In this document: positions 17,265 to 24,530 of the stretch, piece after piece
Numbering within the stretch: the first letter of the stretch is position 1
Layout of the letters: each line of letters starts with the position of its first letter
From: Polyangium jinanense
GTDB lineage: Bacteria; Myxococcota; Polyangia; Polyangiales; Polyangiaceae
Reading direction: 5' to 3'
Assembly (NCBI RefSeq): GCF_028435365.1
Contig: NZ_JAGTJJ010000003.1
Coordinates: forward strand, 248,001-312,000
Length of the DNA stretch: 64,000 bases
Program-made: the position numbers and the translations under genes
Notes under the pieces: model-generated
What the model was told of the DNA's origin: nothing
What the model saw: only the letters and a program-made list of their open reading frames with translations
Databases searched by the model: none

Positions 17265-18169
17265 CGACGAGCAGTTTGCCCCCTCCCTCGAGCGGGAGCG
17301 CCCCCCAGACCGCCTCGTTCGCCCTTGCACCCGACACGACACGCCTCTTCGTGCGGCGGAGGCGGGGCCCCTCGGATCTCACGGTCCTGCTCACCGACGG
17401 GATCGCCTGCGATGGCTTCATCTGGAAGTACCTGTGGGACGACCTCTCCTCCGTGGCCAGCGTTGCCCACTGGAACTACCGCGGCCACGGCCGTAGCAGC
17501 CTGCCCGCCGACCCGAAGCGCATCGAGCTCATCGACCACGCCCACGACCTCGACACGGTCCGGCGCGCCGTCGGCGACCCCGAGGTCGTGCTCGTGGGCC
17601 ACTCGATGGGCTGCCAGGTCTTGCTCGAAGCCTACCGGCTCCGGCCCGAGAAGGTGCGCGCGCTCGTCCTGATCTGCGGCGCGCCGGGTCGGATCACCCA
17701 CACGTTCAAGGGCACCGACGTGCTCGCGCAGATGCTGCCGAAGCTCATCGCGCGCGTCGACGCCCACCCGGAGATCGTGCGGGCGCTCTGGGGACGGGTG
17801 CCGGCCGAGGCGGCGCTCAGGCTGGCGATGCTGACGGGGGAGATCGATCGGTCGATCCGTCCCGAGGACGTGATGCCGTACCTCAAGCACATGGTCGACA
17901 TCGACGTGTCCATGTTTCTGCGGATGCTCAGGTCCGCCGGAGATCATTCGGCCTCGGACCTCTTGCCGAAGGTGGCCGTGCCGGCGCTCGTGATCGCGGG
18001 GGATCGCGATACCTTCACGCCGCCCCGTTACGCCGAGGAGATGGCCGCCGCGCTGCCGCACGGCGAGCTGCTCATGGTGAACGGCGGCTCCCACGCCGTG
18101 CCCATCGAGCGCCCTGATCTCGTGCGCGACCGGATCCAGCGGTTTCTGCGCGAGCGCGTGCTCGCATGA
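17261..18169 (+). CDS. Alpha/beta-fold hydrolase
   Basis: 302 residues. The likely start is TTG 17261, overlapping the upstream TGA in TTGA; no later start keeps the fold intact. The oxyanion/HG region (LLTDGIACDGFIWKYL), the WNYRGHGRSS turn, the nucleophile elbow VGHSMGCQV with Ser115, the acid in VIAGDRDTFTPP and the histidine in NGGSHAVPIERPD complete a Ser-Asp-His triad. The canonical HG is replaced by TDG. The enzyme is probably a cytoplasmic esterase or C-C/C-X hydrolase; the substrate is unknown. The 4-nt overlaps on both sides suggest one translationally coupled transcript. Confidence 0.92.
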   Translation: MTTSSLPPPSSGSAPQTASFALAPDTTRLFVRRRRGPSDLTVLLTDGIACDGFIWKYLWDDLSSVASVAHWNYRGHGRSSLPADPKRIELIDHAHDLDTVRRAVGDPEVVLVGHSMGCQVLLEAYRLRPEKVRALVLICGAPGRITHTFKGTDVLAQMLPKLIARVDAHPEIVRALWGRVPAEAALRLAMLTGEIDRSIRPEDVMPYLKHMVDIDVSMFLRMLRSAGDHSASDLLPKVAVPALVIAGDRDTFTPPRYAEEMAAALPHGELLMVNGGSHAVPIERPDLVRDRIQRFLRERVLA

Positions 18170-19221
18170 TCCCCCCGGACGGCGCGCTCGCGCGGATCGC
18201 CGCGGCGGCGCTCGTCCTCGGGGCCTGTGGGCGGGACCCGCCGGATCCGCCGTCCGCGAACGCCGCGTCGTCCGCCGTGACGGTCGCGAGCGCCGCGCCC
18301 GCCGCCAGCGCGGAGAAAAGACCCCCGCCGAAAGAGCTCGATGTCGAGGCCGATCCCGTGCGGCGCGAGCTCCTGCACGCCCCGCTCGCCTCGGTCTCCC
18401 TCGTCGGCTGGCACCGGCCGGGGCTGTTTCGCGTCACGATCGAACGACAAAACCCGCCCGGACCTGCGCCCGCGTTGCTTCAGCTCGCGCTCACGGAAAA
18501 CCCCATCGCGTATCGGCGGAGCCTCGCGTTCGAGCGGCTCGCGCGGGCCCTCGGCATGCGTGTCGTCCCCGCCGCCGTCTTCCGGCGGATCGGCACCGGC
18601 GAGCTCGGAGCCCTCTTCGCGGGCCAGCGCGACCTACGCGACTACCTCGCGCTCCACGCCGCCGTGCAAAACGACGGCACCGTCGACGCCTTGATGTTTG
18701 CCGCCGGCCGCGGCGACGGCCCGGGCGCGTGGGCCCTCCCGGCCGGCCATGACGTCACGCTCGACCACTCCCTCGAAGCCGAAACCTGGGCCCGCTGGGC
18801 CGCCTCGCCCGACCCGCACCCTGGCGAAAACTCCTCGCTTCTCGCCGACTACATCGAAACCCTCGTCCTCGACTACCTCGCCGGCCACGTCCTTCGCCGC
18901 TCGGTCCATTTCGACGACGTCGCCCAGGCGATCCTCCTCACCGACAATGCCGCCGCGTTCCCGTCGAAGGTCGATCCCCGCGCCCTCGACGTCCTGCTCT
19001 CGCGCCTCCGCCCCGTCACGCGTTTCCCGCGCGGCCTGCAAAAGGCCCTCCTCGCGCTCGATCGTGACCATGCGCGGGACCTCCTCGCGTCGGGCCCGTT
19101 CGAGACCTGGCTCGTCTCGCCGCGCACCCTCGTGGACCTCGACGAACGCCGGAAAAGCCTCCTCACGCTGATCTCGGCCCGCGTCGCCGAACGTGGGGAG
19201 GTCGCGGTCCTCGCCTTGTGA
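18166..19221 (+). CDS. Lipoprotein with a kinase-fold-like (HipA/Fam20-type) pattern, apparently inactive
   Basis: 351 residues starting at ATG 18166 (ATGA overlap with the hydrolase gene). The leader ends in VLGAC with the lipidated Cys21, followed by a Ser/Ala/Pro linker to about residue 55. The C-terminal half has a layout like the HipA/PI4K/Fam20 catalytic region: LDYLAGHVLRR at 235-244 where active members have DxxxxNxDR, and ILLTDNAAAF at 255-264 in place of the metal-binding DNGxAF. The catalytic Asn and DR pair are missing. This family assignment rests on motif spacing only and is inference. The protein is expected to be anchored outside the cytoplasmic membrane. Confidence 0.75.
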   Translation: MIPPDGALARIAAAALVLGACGRDPPDPPSANAASSAVTVASAAPAASAEKRPPPKELDVEADPVRRELLHAPLASVSLVGWHRPGLFRVTIERQNPPGPAPALLQLALTENPIAYRRSLAFERLARALGMRVVPAAVFRRIGTGELGALFAGQRDLRDYLALHAAVQNDGTVDALMFAAGRGDGPGAWALPAGHDVTLDHSLEAETWARWAASPDPHPGENSSLLADYIETLVLDYLAGHVLRRSVHFDDVAQAILLTDNAAAFPSKVDPRALDVLLSRLRPVTRFPRGLQKALLALDRDHARDLLASGPFETWLVSPRTLVDLDERRKSLLTLISARVAERGEVAVLAL

Positions 19222-19287
19222 GACTTTTTCCAAGGCCCCACACCGTTTCCGTGCTCAGCGCGGCGGATCGCGGTATCGTGGCCGCCC

Positions 19288-20001
19288 ATGGCCGATCTGG
19301 GGGGTGATGCGTCGCTCGAAGAGCTGATGGCCGTGATGGCCCACGACCTCAACAACCCCATTGCCGCGCTGATCACGAACCTGAGCTTCCTCGAAAGCTC
19401 GCTCGCGCCGGGCACGAGCACGGAGACGGCCGAGGCGCTCGCCGATGCGCAGATGCTCTGCGACGTCTTGCGGCGCCTCGCCGGCAACATCGACCTCATG
19501 GCGCGGCGGGGCGGGCCTTCCTCGGGCGCGAACACGGCGAGTGATCTCGTCCTCGTCGGGCGAGAGGCGATCGGGCGGCTCGCCAAGCAAGCTGCGGCGG
19601 CCGAGGTCGAACTCGTGCTGGATGCGGGGCTGCGGCAGGGCGATGTGATCGTGCGGTGTGATCGAGGGCTCTGCGCGCGGGCGATCGACAACCTCATCGC
19701 GTTCGGGATCGAGCGTGCGGCGCCGCGGACGCGCCTCGTGGTGACGGCGGCGCGGGAGGGGACGGAGGCGCGGGTCGAGGTCCGGTACGCGTCGCGATCG
19801 CAGCACCACGTCGATCCGCCGCCCACGGGGGCGCCGCCGGCGCAACGTCGGCGGTACATCCAGGCGGCGTACGGGCGTGGGCTTTCGCTCTACTGCGTCC
19901 ACCTTGCGGCGACGCTGCTCGGCGGCCGGCTGGACACAACGCACGAGCACGACGGCCGGGCGCGGCTCTGTCTCGTCGCATCTTGCCCGGAAGAACGCTA
20001 G
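19288..20001 (+). CDS. Truncated histidine kinase-like protein, possibly a ChpT-type phosphotransferase
   Basis: 237 residues. The dimerisation helix carries the H-box MAHDLNNPIAAL with His19. The second half resembles a shrunken ATPase domain: RAIDNLIAFGIERA is an N-box relic and GRGLSLYCVHLAATLLGGRL resembles the G2 region. The DxGxG G1 box is absent; the sequence there reads SRSQHHVDPPP. There is no sensor or membrane segment. A DHp domain joined to a non-ATP-binding domain is the design of ChpT, which relays phosphate between response regulators. A catalytically dead kinase is the alternative. Confidence 0.8.
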   Translation: MADLGGDASLEELMAVMAHDLNNPIAALITNLSFLESSLAPGTSTETAEALADAQMLCDVLRRLAGNIDLMARRGGPSSGANTASDLVLVGREAIGRLAKQAAAAEVELVLDAGLRQGDVIVRCDRGLCARAIDNLIAFGIERAAPRTRLVVTAAREGTEARVEVRYASRSQHHVDPPPTGAPPAQRRRYIQAAYGRGLSLYCVHLAATLLGGRLDTTHEHDGRARLCLVASCPEER

Positions 20002-20012
20002 GCTCCGTCGCG

Positions 20013-20399
20013 ATGGACGTCGAGACGGTCCGCGGTTGGCTCGAGAGGCTCGATTACGAGGTCAAGGACGAGGGCCCGAAGACGCTGCGTGTCTTCCCCC
20101 GGAGGCCTGGCAACGAATCTTTGCCCCCGTACTTCATCCAGTGCAGCGAGCACTGGCTGTTGCTCTCGCTCCTGCCGGTGCTCTCCTCGCGTATCCAGCC
20201 CTCGCCGGAGCTGCCGCGGCGCCTGCTCCTCCTCAACCGGGACATGCGCATCGCGAAGTTCGCGCAGGGCGGCCAGGGCGAGGTGGTGCTCTGCGCGGAG
20301 CTACCGACCGAATCGCTCGACTTTCCGGAGTTTGCCGACGCGACCGAGCGACTGGTGAAGTATTTCCACCATTACCACGATTACCTCGCGTCGCCGTAG
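20013..20399 (+). CDS. YbjN/type III chaperone-fold-like protein
   Basis: 128 residues starting at ATG 20013, 11 bp after the ChpT-like gene. The pattern VRGWLERLDYEVKDEGPKTLRV, then FFIQCSEHWLLLSLLPVL-like strands and a middle segment LLLLNRDMRIAKFA, followed by E-rich helices near ATERLVKYFHHYHDYL, resembles the YbjN/CesT-like alpha-beta fold used as a protein-binding or regulatory module. It is probably cotranscribed with the histidine kinase-like gene. The molecular role is unknown. Confidence 0.7.
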   Translation: MDVETVRGWLERLDYEVKDEGPKTLRVFPRRPGNESLPPYFIQCSEHWLLLSLLPVLSSRIQPSPELPRRLLLLNRDMRIAKFAQGGQGEVVLCAELPTESLDFPEFADATERLVKYFHHYHDYLASP

Positions 20400-20411
20400 C
20401 GGGATTGCCGC

Positions 20412-21824
20412 TCAGTTCTTTTTCAGCTCGATCAGACGCGCGTTTCTCGGGGCAAAACAGATTCGATCGGCGTACGGGTCCGGGAGGTTCGCGCGGAGGT
20501 GCGCGACGACGGCGTCGCCTTGCGCCTTGCTCTTCACCATGACGCCGAAGTGCTGGGCGCCGCCCTCGGCGTACTCGACGCCGCTGATCTCGGCGAGGGC
20601 GGGGAACGTGGCGAGCGCCTCGATGGCCTTCTGGAACGTGGACTCCGCGCCCTCCGGTGGAGGCACCTCGCCGAGGTAGACGAACGGCATCGTGCAATCG
20701 TCGAGGCTCGGCTCGCCGTTCGATGCGCGCAGCTTGGCGGGCCCGGCGTACCCGACCCAGAAGGTCCCCTCGGCGTCCATTCCCATCGCTTTGAACTTCA
20801 TGGGATGGGGCAGGTTCGCGACGCGGGTCCAATGGCCCGCGTCGAAGCGGAAGATCCCGCGGCCCGCGAGCGCGTGCAGCTTGCCGGTCGGCGAGACGAA
20901 GAGCTTCCCGAGCGGCGCTCCGATCGGCGGCAATGCCTCGAACGTCCCGGCCTCGTAATGGATCACGGGGGTTGTCGAGAGCCACAGCTCGTCGCCCTTG
21001 CCTGGGATCACGACCGGCACGACACCGGGGGTTTTCGTCAGGGGAGAGAGCTCCACGATGCGCGATTTCCCGCCTTGATCCCAGACCTCCGCGGCCAGCG
21101 CCTTCTCCCGGTTGCAGAGCATGCCCACGGTCATGAACGTGCCCGCCCCGGTCGCGCCGATCCAGTTGTAGGGCAGGGCGGGCGGCACGGGCTCTTGTCG
21201 GGATTTCGGGACCTCCTCGGGCTTGCAGCCGCCTTTTTCGGCGGTGATCGGCTCGAACTTGCGCGCGGGCCCTCGAAGGGTCGCGAAGTGCCGGCCGGTC
21301 ATGGGATCCTGCGCGGCCACGATCGTGCTCGCGCCGACGCGGGCCGTGCCCTGGATCCAGGCGCCGTGCTCGTCGTCGCCGAAGGTCCGCCGCGCGCCTT
21401 TCCCGGTGAGCGGAACGATCGTGGGGCGCCACCCGTAGCCTCGTTTGCCCGAATAATACACATCGACGCCGTCGGGCCAGTACCCCGTGACGAGCCGGAT
21501 GTAATTGCCGCCGATGTCGTGGTTGTCGTCCGGGATGTCGCCGATCCACGCGACGCGCTCGCCTTCGATCCGGCCCACGTGCAGGCCCTCGGTCACGATC
21601 TTCGCGCCGTCGATGACGTAGAGCTCCGCTGATTTGCCTTTCGTGGCCTCGAACGGCTCGGGCACCAGCGTCGGCACCTTCGGTTGCGGGGGCTCGGGCG
21701 GCGCGGCGGCTTGGCTTGCGCTCGCCGTCGGCGCAGTCGTCGGCTTGTCCTCGGGCGGAGGCGGCGATTTGCGACACGCGACGAGCGCGCATCCCAAAAG
21801 CCACGACGCGAGGACCTTCTTCAT
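20412..21824 (-). CDS. Putative lipoprotein with beta-propeller-like repeats
   Basis: 470 residues starting at ATG 21824, two bases after the stop of the upstream lipoprotein gene. The signal peptide (VLASWLLGCALVACRKS) ends in a lipobox-like ALVAC. A Pro/Ala/Ser linker follows to about residue 55. The body has repeated strand patterns such as GERVAWIGDIPDDN, GAWIQGTARVGASTIVAAQDP, GDELWLSTTPVIHYEAGTFEAL and GTFWVGYAG, suggesting a beta-propeller. The last ~60 residues (PALAEISGVEYAEGGAQHFGVMV) look like a separate alpha/beta domain. I recognise no family. It is probably exposed in the periplasm or on the outer membrane. Confidence 0.75.
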   Translation of the reverse strand: MKKVLASWLLGCALVACRKSPPPPEDKPTTAPTASASQAAAPPEPPQPKVPTLVPEPFEATKGKSAELYVIDGAKIVTEGLHVGRIEGERVAWIGDIPDDNHDIGGNYIRLVTGYWPDGVDVYYSGKRGYGWRPTIVPLTGKGARRTFGDDEHGAWIQGTARVGASTIVAAQDPMTGRHFATLRGPARKFEPITAEKGGCKPEEVPKSRQEPVPPALPYNWIGATGAGTFMTVGMLCNREKALAAEVWDQGGKSRIVELSPLTKTPGVVPVVIPGKGDELWLSTTPVIHYEAGTFEALPPIGAPLGKLFVSPTGKLHALAGRGIFRFDAGHWTRVANLPHPMKFKAMGMDAEGTFWVGYAGPAKLRASNGEPSLDDCTMPFVYLGEVPPPEGAESTFQKAIEALATFPALAEISGVEYAEGGAQHFGVMVKSKAQGDAVVAHLRANLPDPYADRICFAPRNARLIELKKN

Positions 21825-21826
21825 GG

Positions 21827-23059
21827 TCACTTCTGCGTGATCACGACGCGCCCGTCGTCGCGGTAGGTCACGTTCCCCGATTCGCCTCGACAATCCCAGC
21901 ACGTCGCCCACGACAAACGTTTGCGCACGTAACCGTTGAAGCCGAGCGCGATCGGCCCCTTCTCGTCTTTGAGCACGAGCGTCGAGGCGATGCGGTATCG
22001 ATCCCCCGGCAACCGATAAAACGCTACGACGAACGAATCCTTCGCGGCGCGGCCCGCGAGCACCACGATCTGCTCGCCGGGCACCGGGTTCCAGAGCAAG
22101 GGCGACGTCGTCAGCACCGTGTTCGCCGGCGGCGCGCCCGCGTCGCCCCGCGCGAGCACCACGTTCACGTCGTCCGGCTCCTTGAAATACGTGATCTCCC
22201 GGTCGAGCGTGGAGAGCGCCGGCACCGAGGCGAGCATCTCCGCGAGCTCCTTCGCCGGCAGCTCCACGCGCCGGTAGGTCTGCTCCCATTGCGGCGACGG
22301 GATCGTGGCCGCGTTCGGCGCGCCGCGACAGCACCGGAAGCCGAGGTCCTCCGCGCTCGCGCCCGGATCGATCGCGGTCCGATGCGCGCACCGATGATCC
22401 GGCCCGACCGCGCTCCCGCGCGCCCCGCGCACGGCCGCCGCGCGTGGCTGCATGTCCTCGATCGGCAAGACCTCGCTCGCCGTCCATTCCCGGTACGCCG
22501 CGCCCATCCCGAGCACGCCGAAGCCCGACGCGCACGAGGCCGGCTCCTTCGCGCATTTTGCATCCCACGACGCGCTGCCCGCGAACGTCGTCCCCTCGGG
22601 CCCCTTGCACGCGCGCTCCCATTCGAGCTCCGTGCAAAGCCGCCCGCCCGCCTGCTCGCAGAGCTCGGCCGCCTTCGCGCGGGACACGCCCGTGAGCGGC
22701 GGCTTCGTCGGGTCGTTCGGGTAGAGGTAACGATCGATCGCGTAGGCGCCGAGCTTCACCTCGAGCTCGGCGGGTTCGAGCACGGGGTCGCGGCCTTTGT
22801 CGCCGGGGGTCGAGCCGGCGACGAGCGTGCCGGCGGGGATGTCCACGCGTTCGCTCTTCGCGGCCTCGGCCTTCGAGGCGCCTGCGTCCGGGTCGGCCTG
22901 GTTCTCGGCGGCTTCGAGCACCTTGCCCTTCGGCGAGAGCACGACGGCTGGCCCGCCGTCCGCGCCGCCCGTGGAGCCGCCTCCGCCCGAGGTGCAGCCT
23001 GCGAGGGCGGCGAGGGCGCCGAGGAGCGCGAGGAGGGTCTCGTTTCCCGGGATTTTCAT
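21827..23059 (-). CDS. Lipoprotein with formylglycine-generating-enzyme-like (SUMF1) domain
   Basis: 410 residues from ATG 23059; a longer frame to 23101 lacks signal character. The leader ALLGALAALAGCTSGGGG has a clear lipobox (LAGC). Residues ~85-260 show the FGE-sulfatase fold: YAIDRYLYPNDPTKPPLTGVSRAKAAELCEQAGGRLCTELEWERACKG, then AAYREWTASEVL and LGFRCCR. This fold is used for formylglycine generation and also, without chemistry, as a ligand-binding or substrate-recognition module. A C-terminal region of ~150 residues follows, with a CWDC pair near the end. Two bases separate it from the next lipoprotein gene. Confidence 0.85.
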   Translation of the reverse strand: MKIPGNETLLALLGALAALAGCTSGGGGSTGGADGGPAVVLSPKGKVLEAAENQADPDAGASKAEAAKSERVDIPAGTLVAGSTPGDKGRDPVLEPAELEVKLGAYAIDRYLYPNDPTKPPLTGVSRAKAAELCEQAGGRLCTELEWERACKGPEGTTFAGSASWDAKCAKEPASCASGFGVLGMGAAYREWTASEVLPIEDMQPRAAAVRGARGSAVGPDHRCAHRTAIDPGASAEDLGFRCCRGAPNAATIPSPQWEQTYRRVELPAKELAEMLASVPALSTLDREITYFKEPDDVNVVLARGDAGAPPANTVLTTSPLLWNPVPGEQIVVLAGRAAKDSFVVAFYRLPGDRYRIASTLVLKDEKGPIALGFNGYVRKRLSWATCWDCRGESGNVTYRDDGRVVITQK

Positions 23060-23112
23060 GCGGGGACGGCGGTTTATGCCAGACACGGCGCGCCACGGCA
23101 AAGCCTCGCGCT

Positions 23113-24090
23113 ATGCTCCCGGCTCTCGTGCTGATGCTCGGCGACCTGCCCCCCTCGTTCCTCTACGGCTTCGCGCTGGTCTTCGGCCTGCTCTGGGGCA
23201 GCTTCCTGAACGTCGTGATTTACCGCGTTCCCCGCGGGATGAGCGTCGTCCGCCCCGCCTCGCGTTGCCCCGCGTGTGAGACGCCGATCCGCCCCTGGGA
23301 CAACATCCCCGTCTTCGGATGGCTGTTTCTCCGCGGCAAAGCGCGCTGCTGCGGCGCTCCCGTCTCGCCGCGTTACCCGCTCGTCGAGGCGATCGGCGGC
23401 CTGCTCTCGGTGGCGATCGTGCACGTGATCCTCGCGCCGCTCGATCCCACGACCTCGCTCGCGCGCGCCGGGGCCATCTACATCGCCGCGCTCGCGCTCG
23501 CGCTTGGCCTCGTGGCCGCGGCGTTCATCGACCTCGAGCACATGATCTTGCCCGACGAGATCACGCTTGGCGGCGCGGTGCTCGGCCTCGCGACGGCTTC
23601 GCTGCGCGACCTCTCGTTCGTCGACTCGCTGATCGGCGCGGCCGTGGGGTTTGCCGTCGTGTGGCTGCCGTTCATCGTGATCTACCCGCGTTTGCGCGGC
23701 GGGGTGGGCATGGGGCTCGGCGACGCGAAGCTCCTCATGCTGGCGGGCGCGTGGTTCGGCTGGGGAGGCGCGCTCGTGGTGCTCTGCGCGGGCGCGGTGC
23801 AGGGCACGTTCGCGGCGATCGGCGTGCTCGCGGTGCGCGGCAAGATCGAGGAGCCTGAGGCGGTGCGGCTCGAGCGCGAGGAGATCCGGAAGGAGCTTGC
23901 GGCGATGACGCCGGAAGAGCGAGCCGAGGCGGAAAAAGAGCTCGCCGAGGACCCGCTCGCGGAGGAGGCGGGCGAGGGGCTCGGTCAGGCGCGTGTCGCG
24001 TTCGGGCCGTTTTTGGCGCTCGCGACCCTGGAGTACCTTTTCTTCGGCCGCGCGGCCGTCGAGGCGTTTTTCGGATGGGCCGGGAGCTGA
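23113..24090 (+). CDS. pilD: Type IV prepilin peptidase / N-methyltransferase (A24)
   Basis: 325 residues with about eight hydrophobic segments in the cytoplasmic membrane. The N-terminal methyltransferase part has WGSFLNVVIYRVP and a zinc-site region with Cys52, Cys55, Cys79 and Cys80. The peptidase aspartates are Asp140 (FIDLEHMILPDE) and Asp204 in the GxGD motif (GMGLGDAKL). It cleaves and methylates prepilins and pseudopilins. An insertion of about 50 charged residues (roughly 243-294, Glu/Arg/Lys-rich) lies before the last membrane segment, so the protein is longer than typical PilD. The next gene overlaps its end by 16 nt. Confidence 0.95.
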   Translation: MLPALVLMLGDLPPSFLYGFALVFGLLWGSFLNVVIYRVPRGMSVVRPASRCPACETPIRPWDNIPVFGWLFLRGKARCCGAPVSPRYPLVEAIGGLLSVAIVHVILAPLDPTTSLARAGAIYIAALALALGLVAAAFIDLEHMILPDEITLGGAVLGLATASLRDLSFVDSLIGAAVGFAVVWLPFIVIYPRLRGGVGMGLGDAKLLMLAGAWFGWGGALVVLCAGAVQGTFAAIGVLAVRGKIEEPEAVRLEREEIRKELAAMTPEERAEAEKELAEDPLAEEAGEGLGQARVAFGPFLALATLEYLFFGRAAVEAFFGWAGS

Positions 24091-24530
24091 TCCTCGTCGC
24101 GTTCCTCGGGCTCGTGGGCTGCGGCGGTTCGCCGATCCCGCTGCCCGAGATCGGCCCGCACGTGCGTGAGGCGCCCGTGCTCGTGCCGTACCCGCCACCG
24201 GCCGCGCGCGTGGAGATCGTGCCGCCGCGGCCGGGCAAACAAGAGGTCTGGATCGACGGCGAGTGGACGTGGGAGCGACGGCGCTGGGTGTGGCGTCGTG
24301 GTCGCTGGGAAGTGCCGCCGCCGAACAGTTATTGGGCGCCGCCGGTGACGATGCGGCAATCGGATGGATCGCTCGGGTTTTTCGGGGGCGGGTGGCGGAC
24401 GAAGGGCAGTGGCTTGCCGATCGGCGAGCAGGCGCCGGCTCAACCCGCGCCCGCTGCGCCTGCCTCCGCTCCACCCCCTGCGCCCGCCGCGCCCGTCGCG
24501 GGCGGCGCGACGTCGAGCGCCCAGCAATAG
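24075..24530 (+). CDS. Small lipoprotein with Trp-rich YXWQ-like segment and Ala/Pro tail
   Basis: 151 residues starting 16 nt inside pilD. The leader LILVAFLGLVGCGGS ends in a lipobox (LVGC). Residues ~55-85 carry WIDGEWTWERRRWVWRRGRW, a pattern like the short Trp-rich repeats of envelope lipoproteins. The C-terminal ~35 residues are almost all Ala and Pro. The last 91 bp overlap, on the opposite strand, the 3' end of the prolyl oligopeptidase gene. The function is unknown; coupling to pilD hints at the envelope or pilus. Confidence 0.8.
   Translation: MGRELILVAFLGLVGCGGSPIPLPEIGPHVREAPVLVPYPPPAARVEIVPPRPGKQEVWIDGEWTWERRRWVWRRGRWEVPPPNSYWAPPVTMRQSDGSLGFFGGGWRTKGSGLPIGEQAPAQPAPAAPASAPPPAPAAPVAGGATSSAQQ

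Noticed and set aside
17031..18169. Toxin-antitoxin pair of the RHH protein and the alpha/beta hydrolase
   Set aside because: The hydrolase has a normal catalytic triad and no resemblance to known toxin families; only the gene overlap hints at it.
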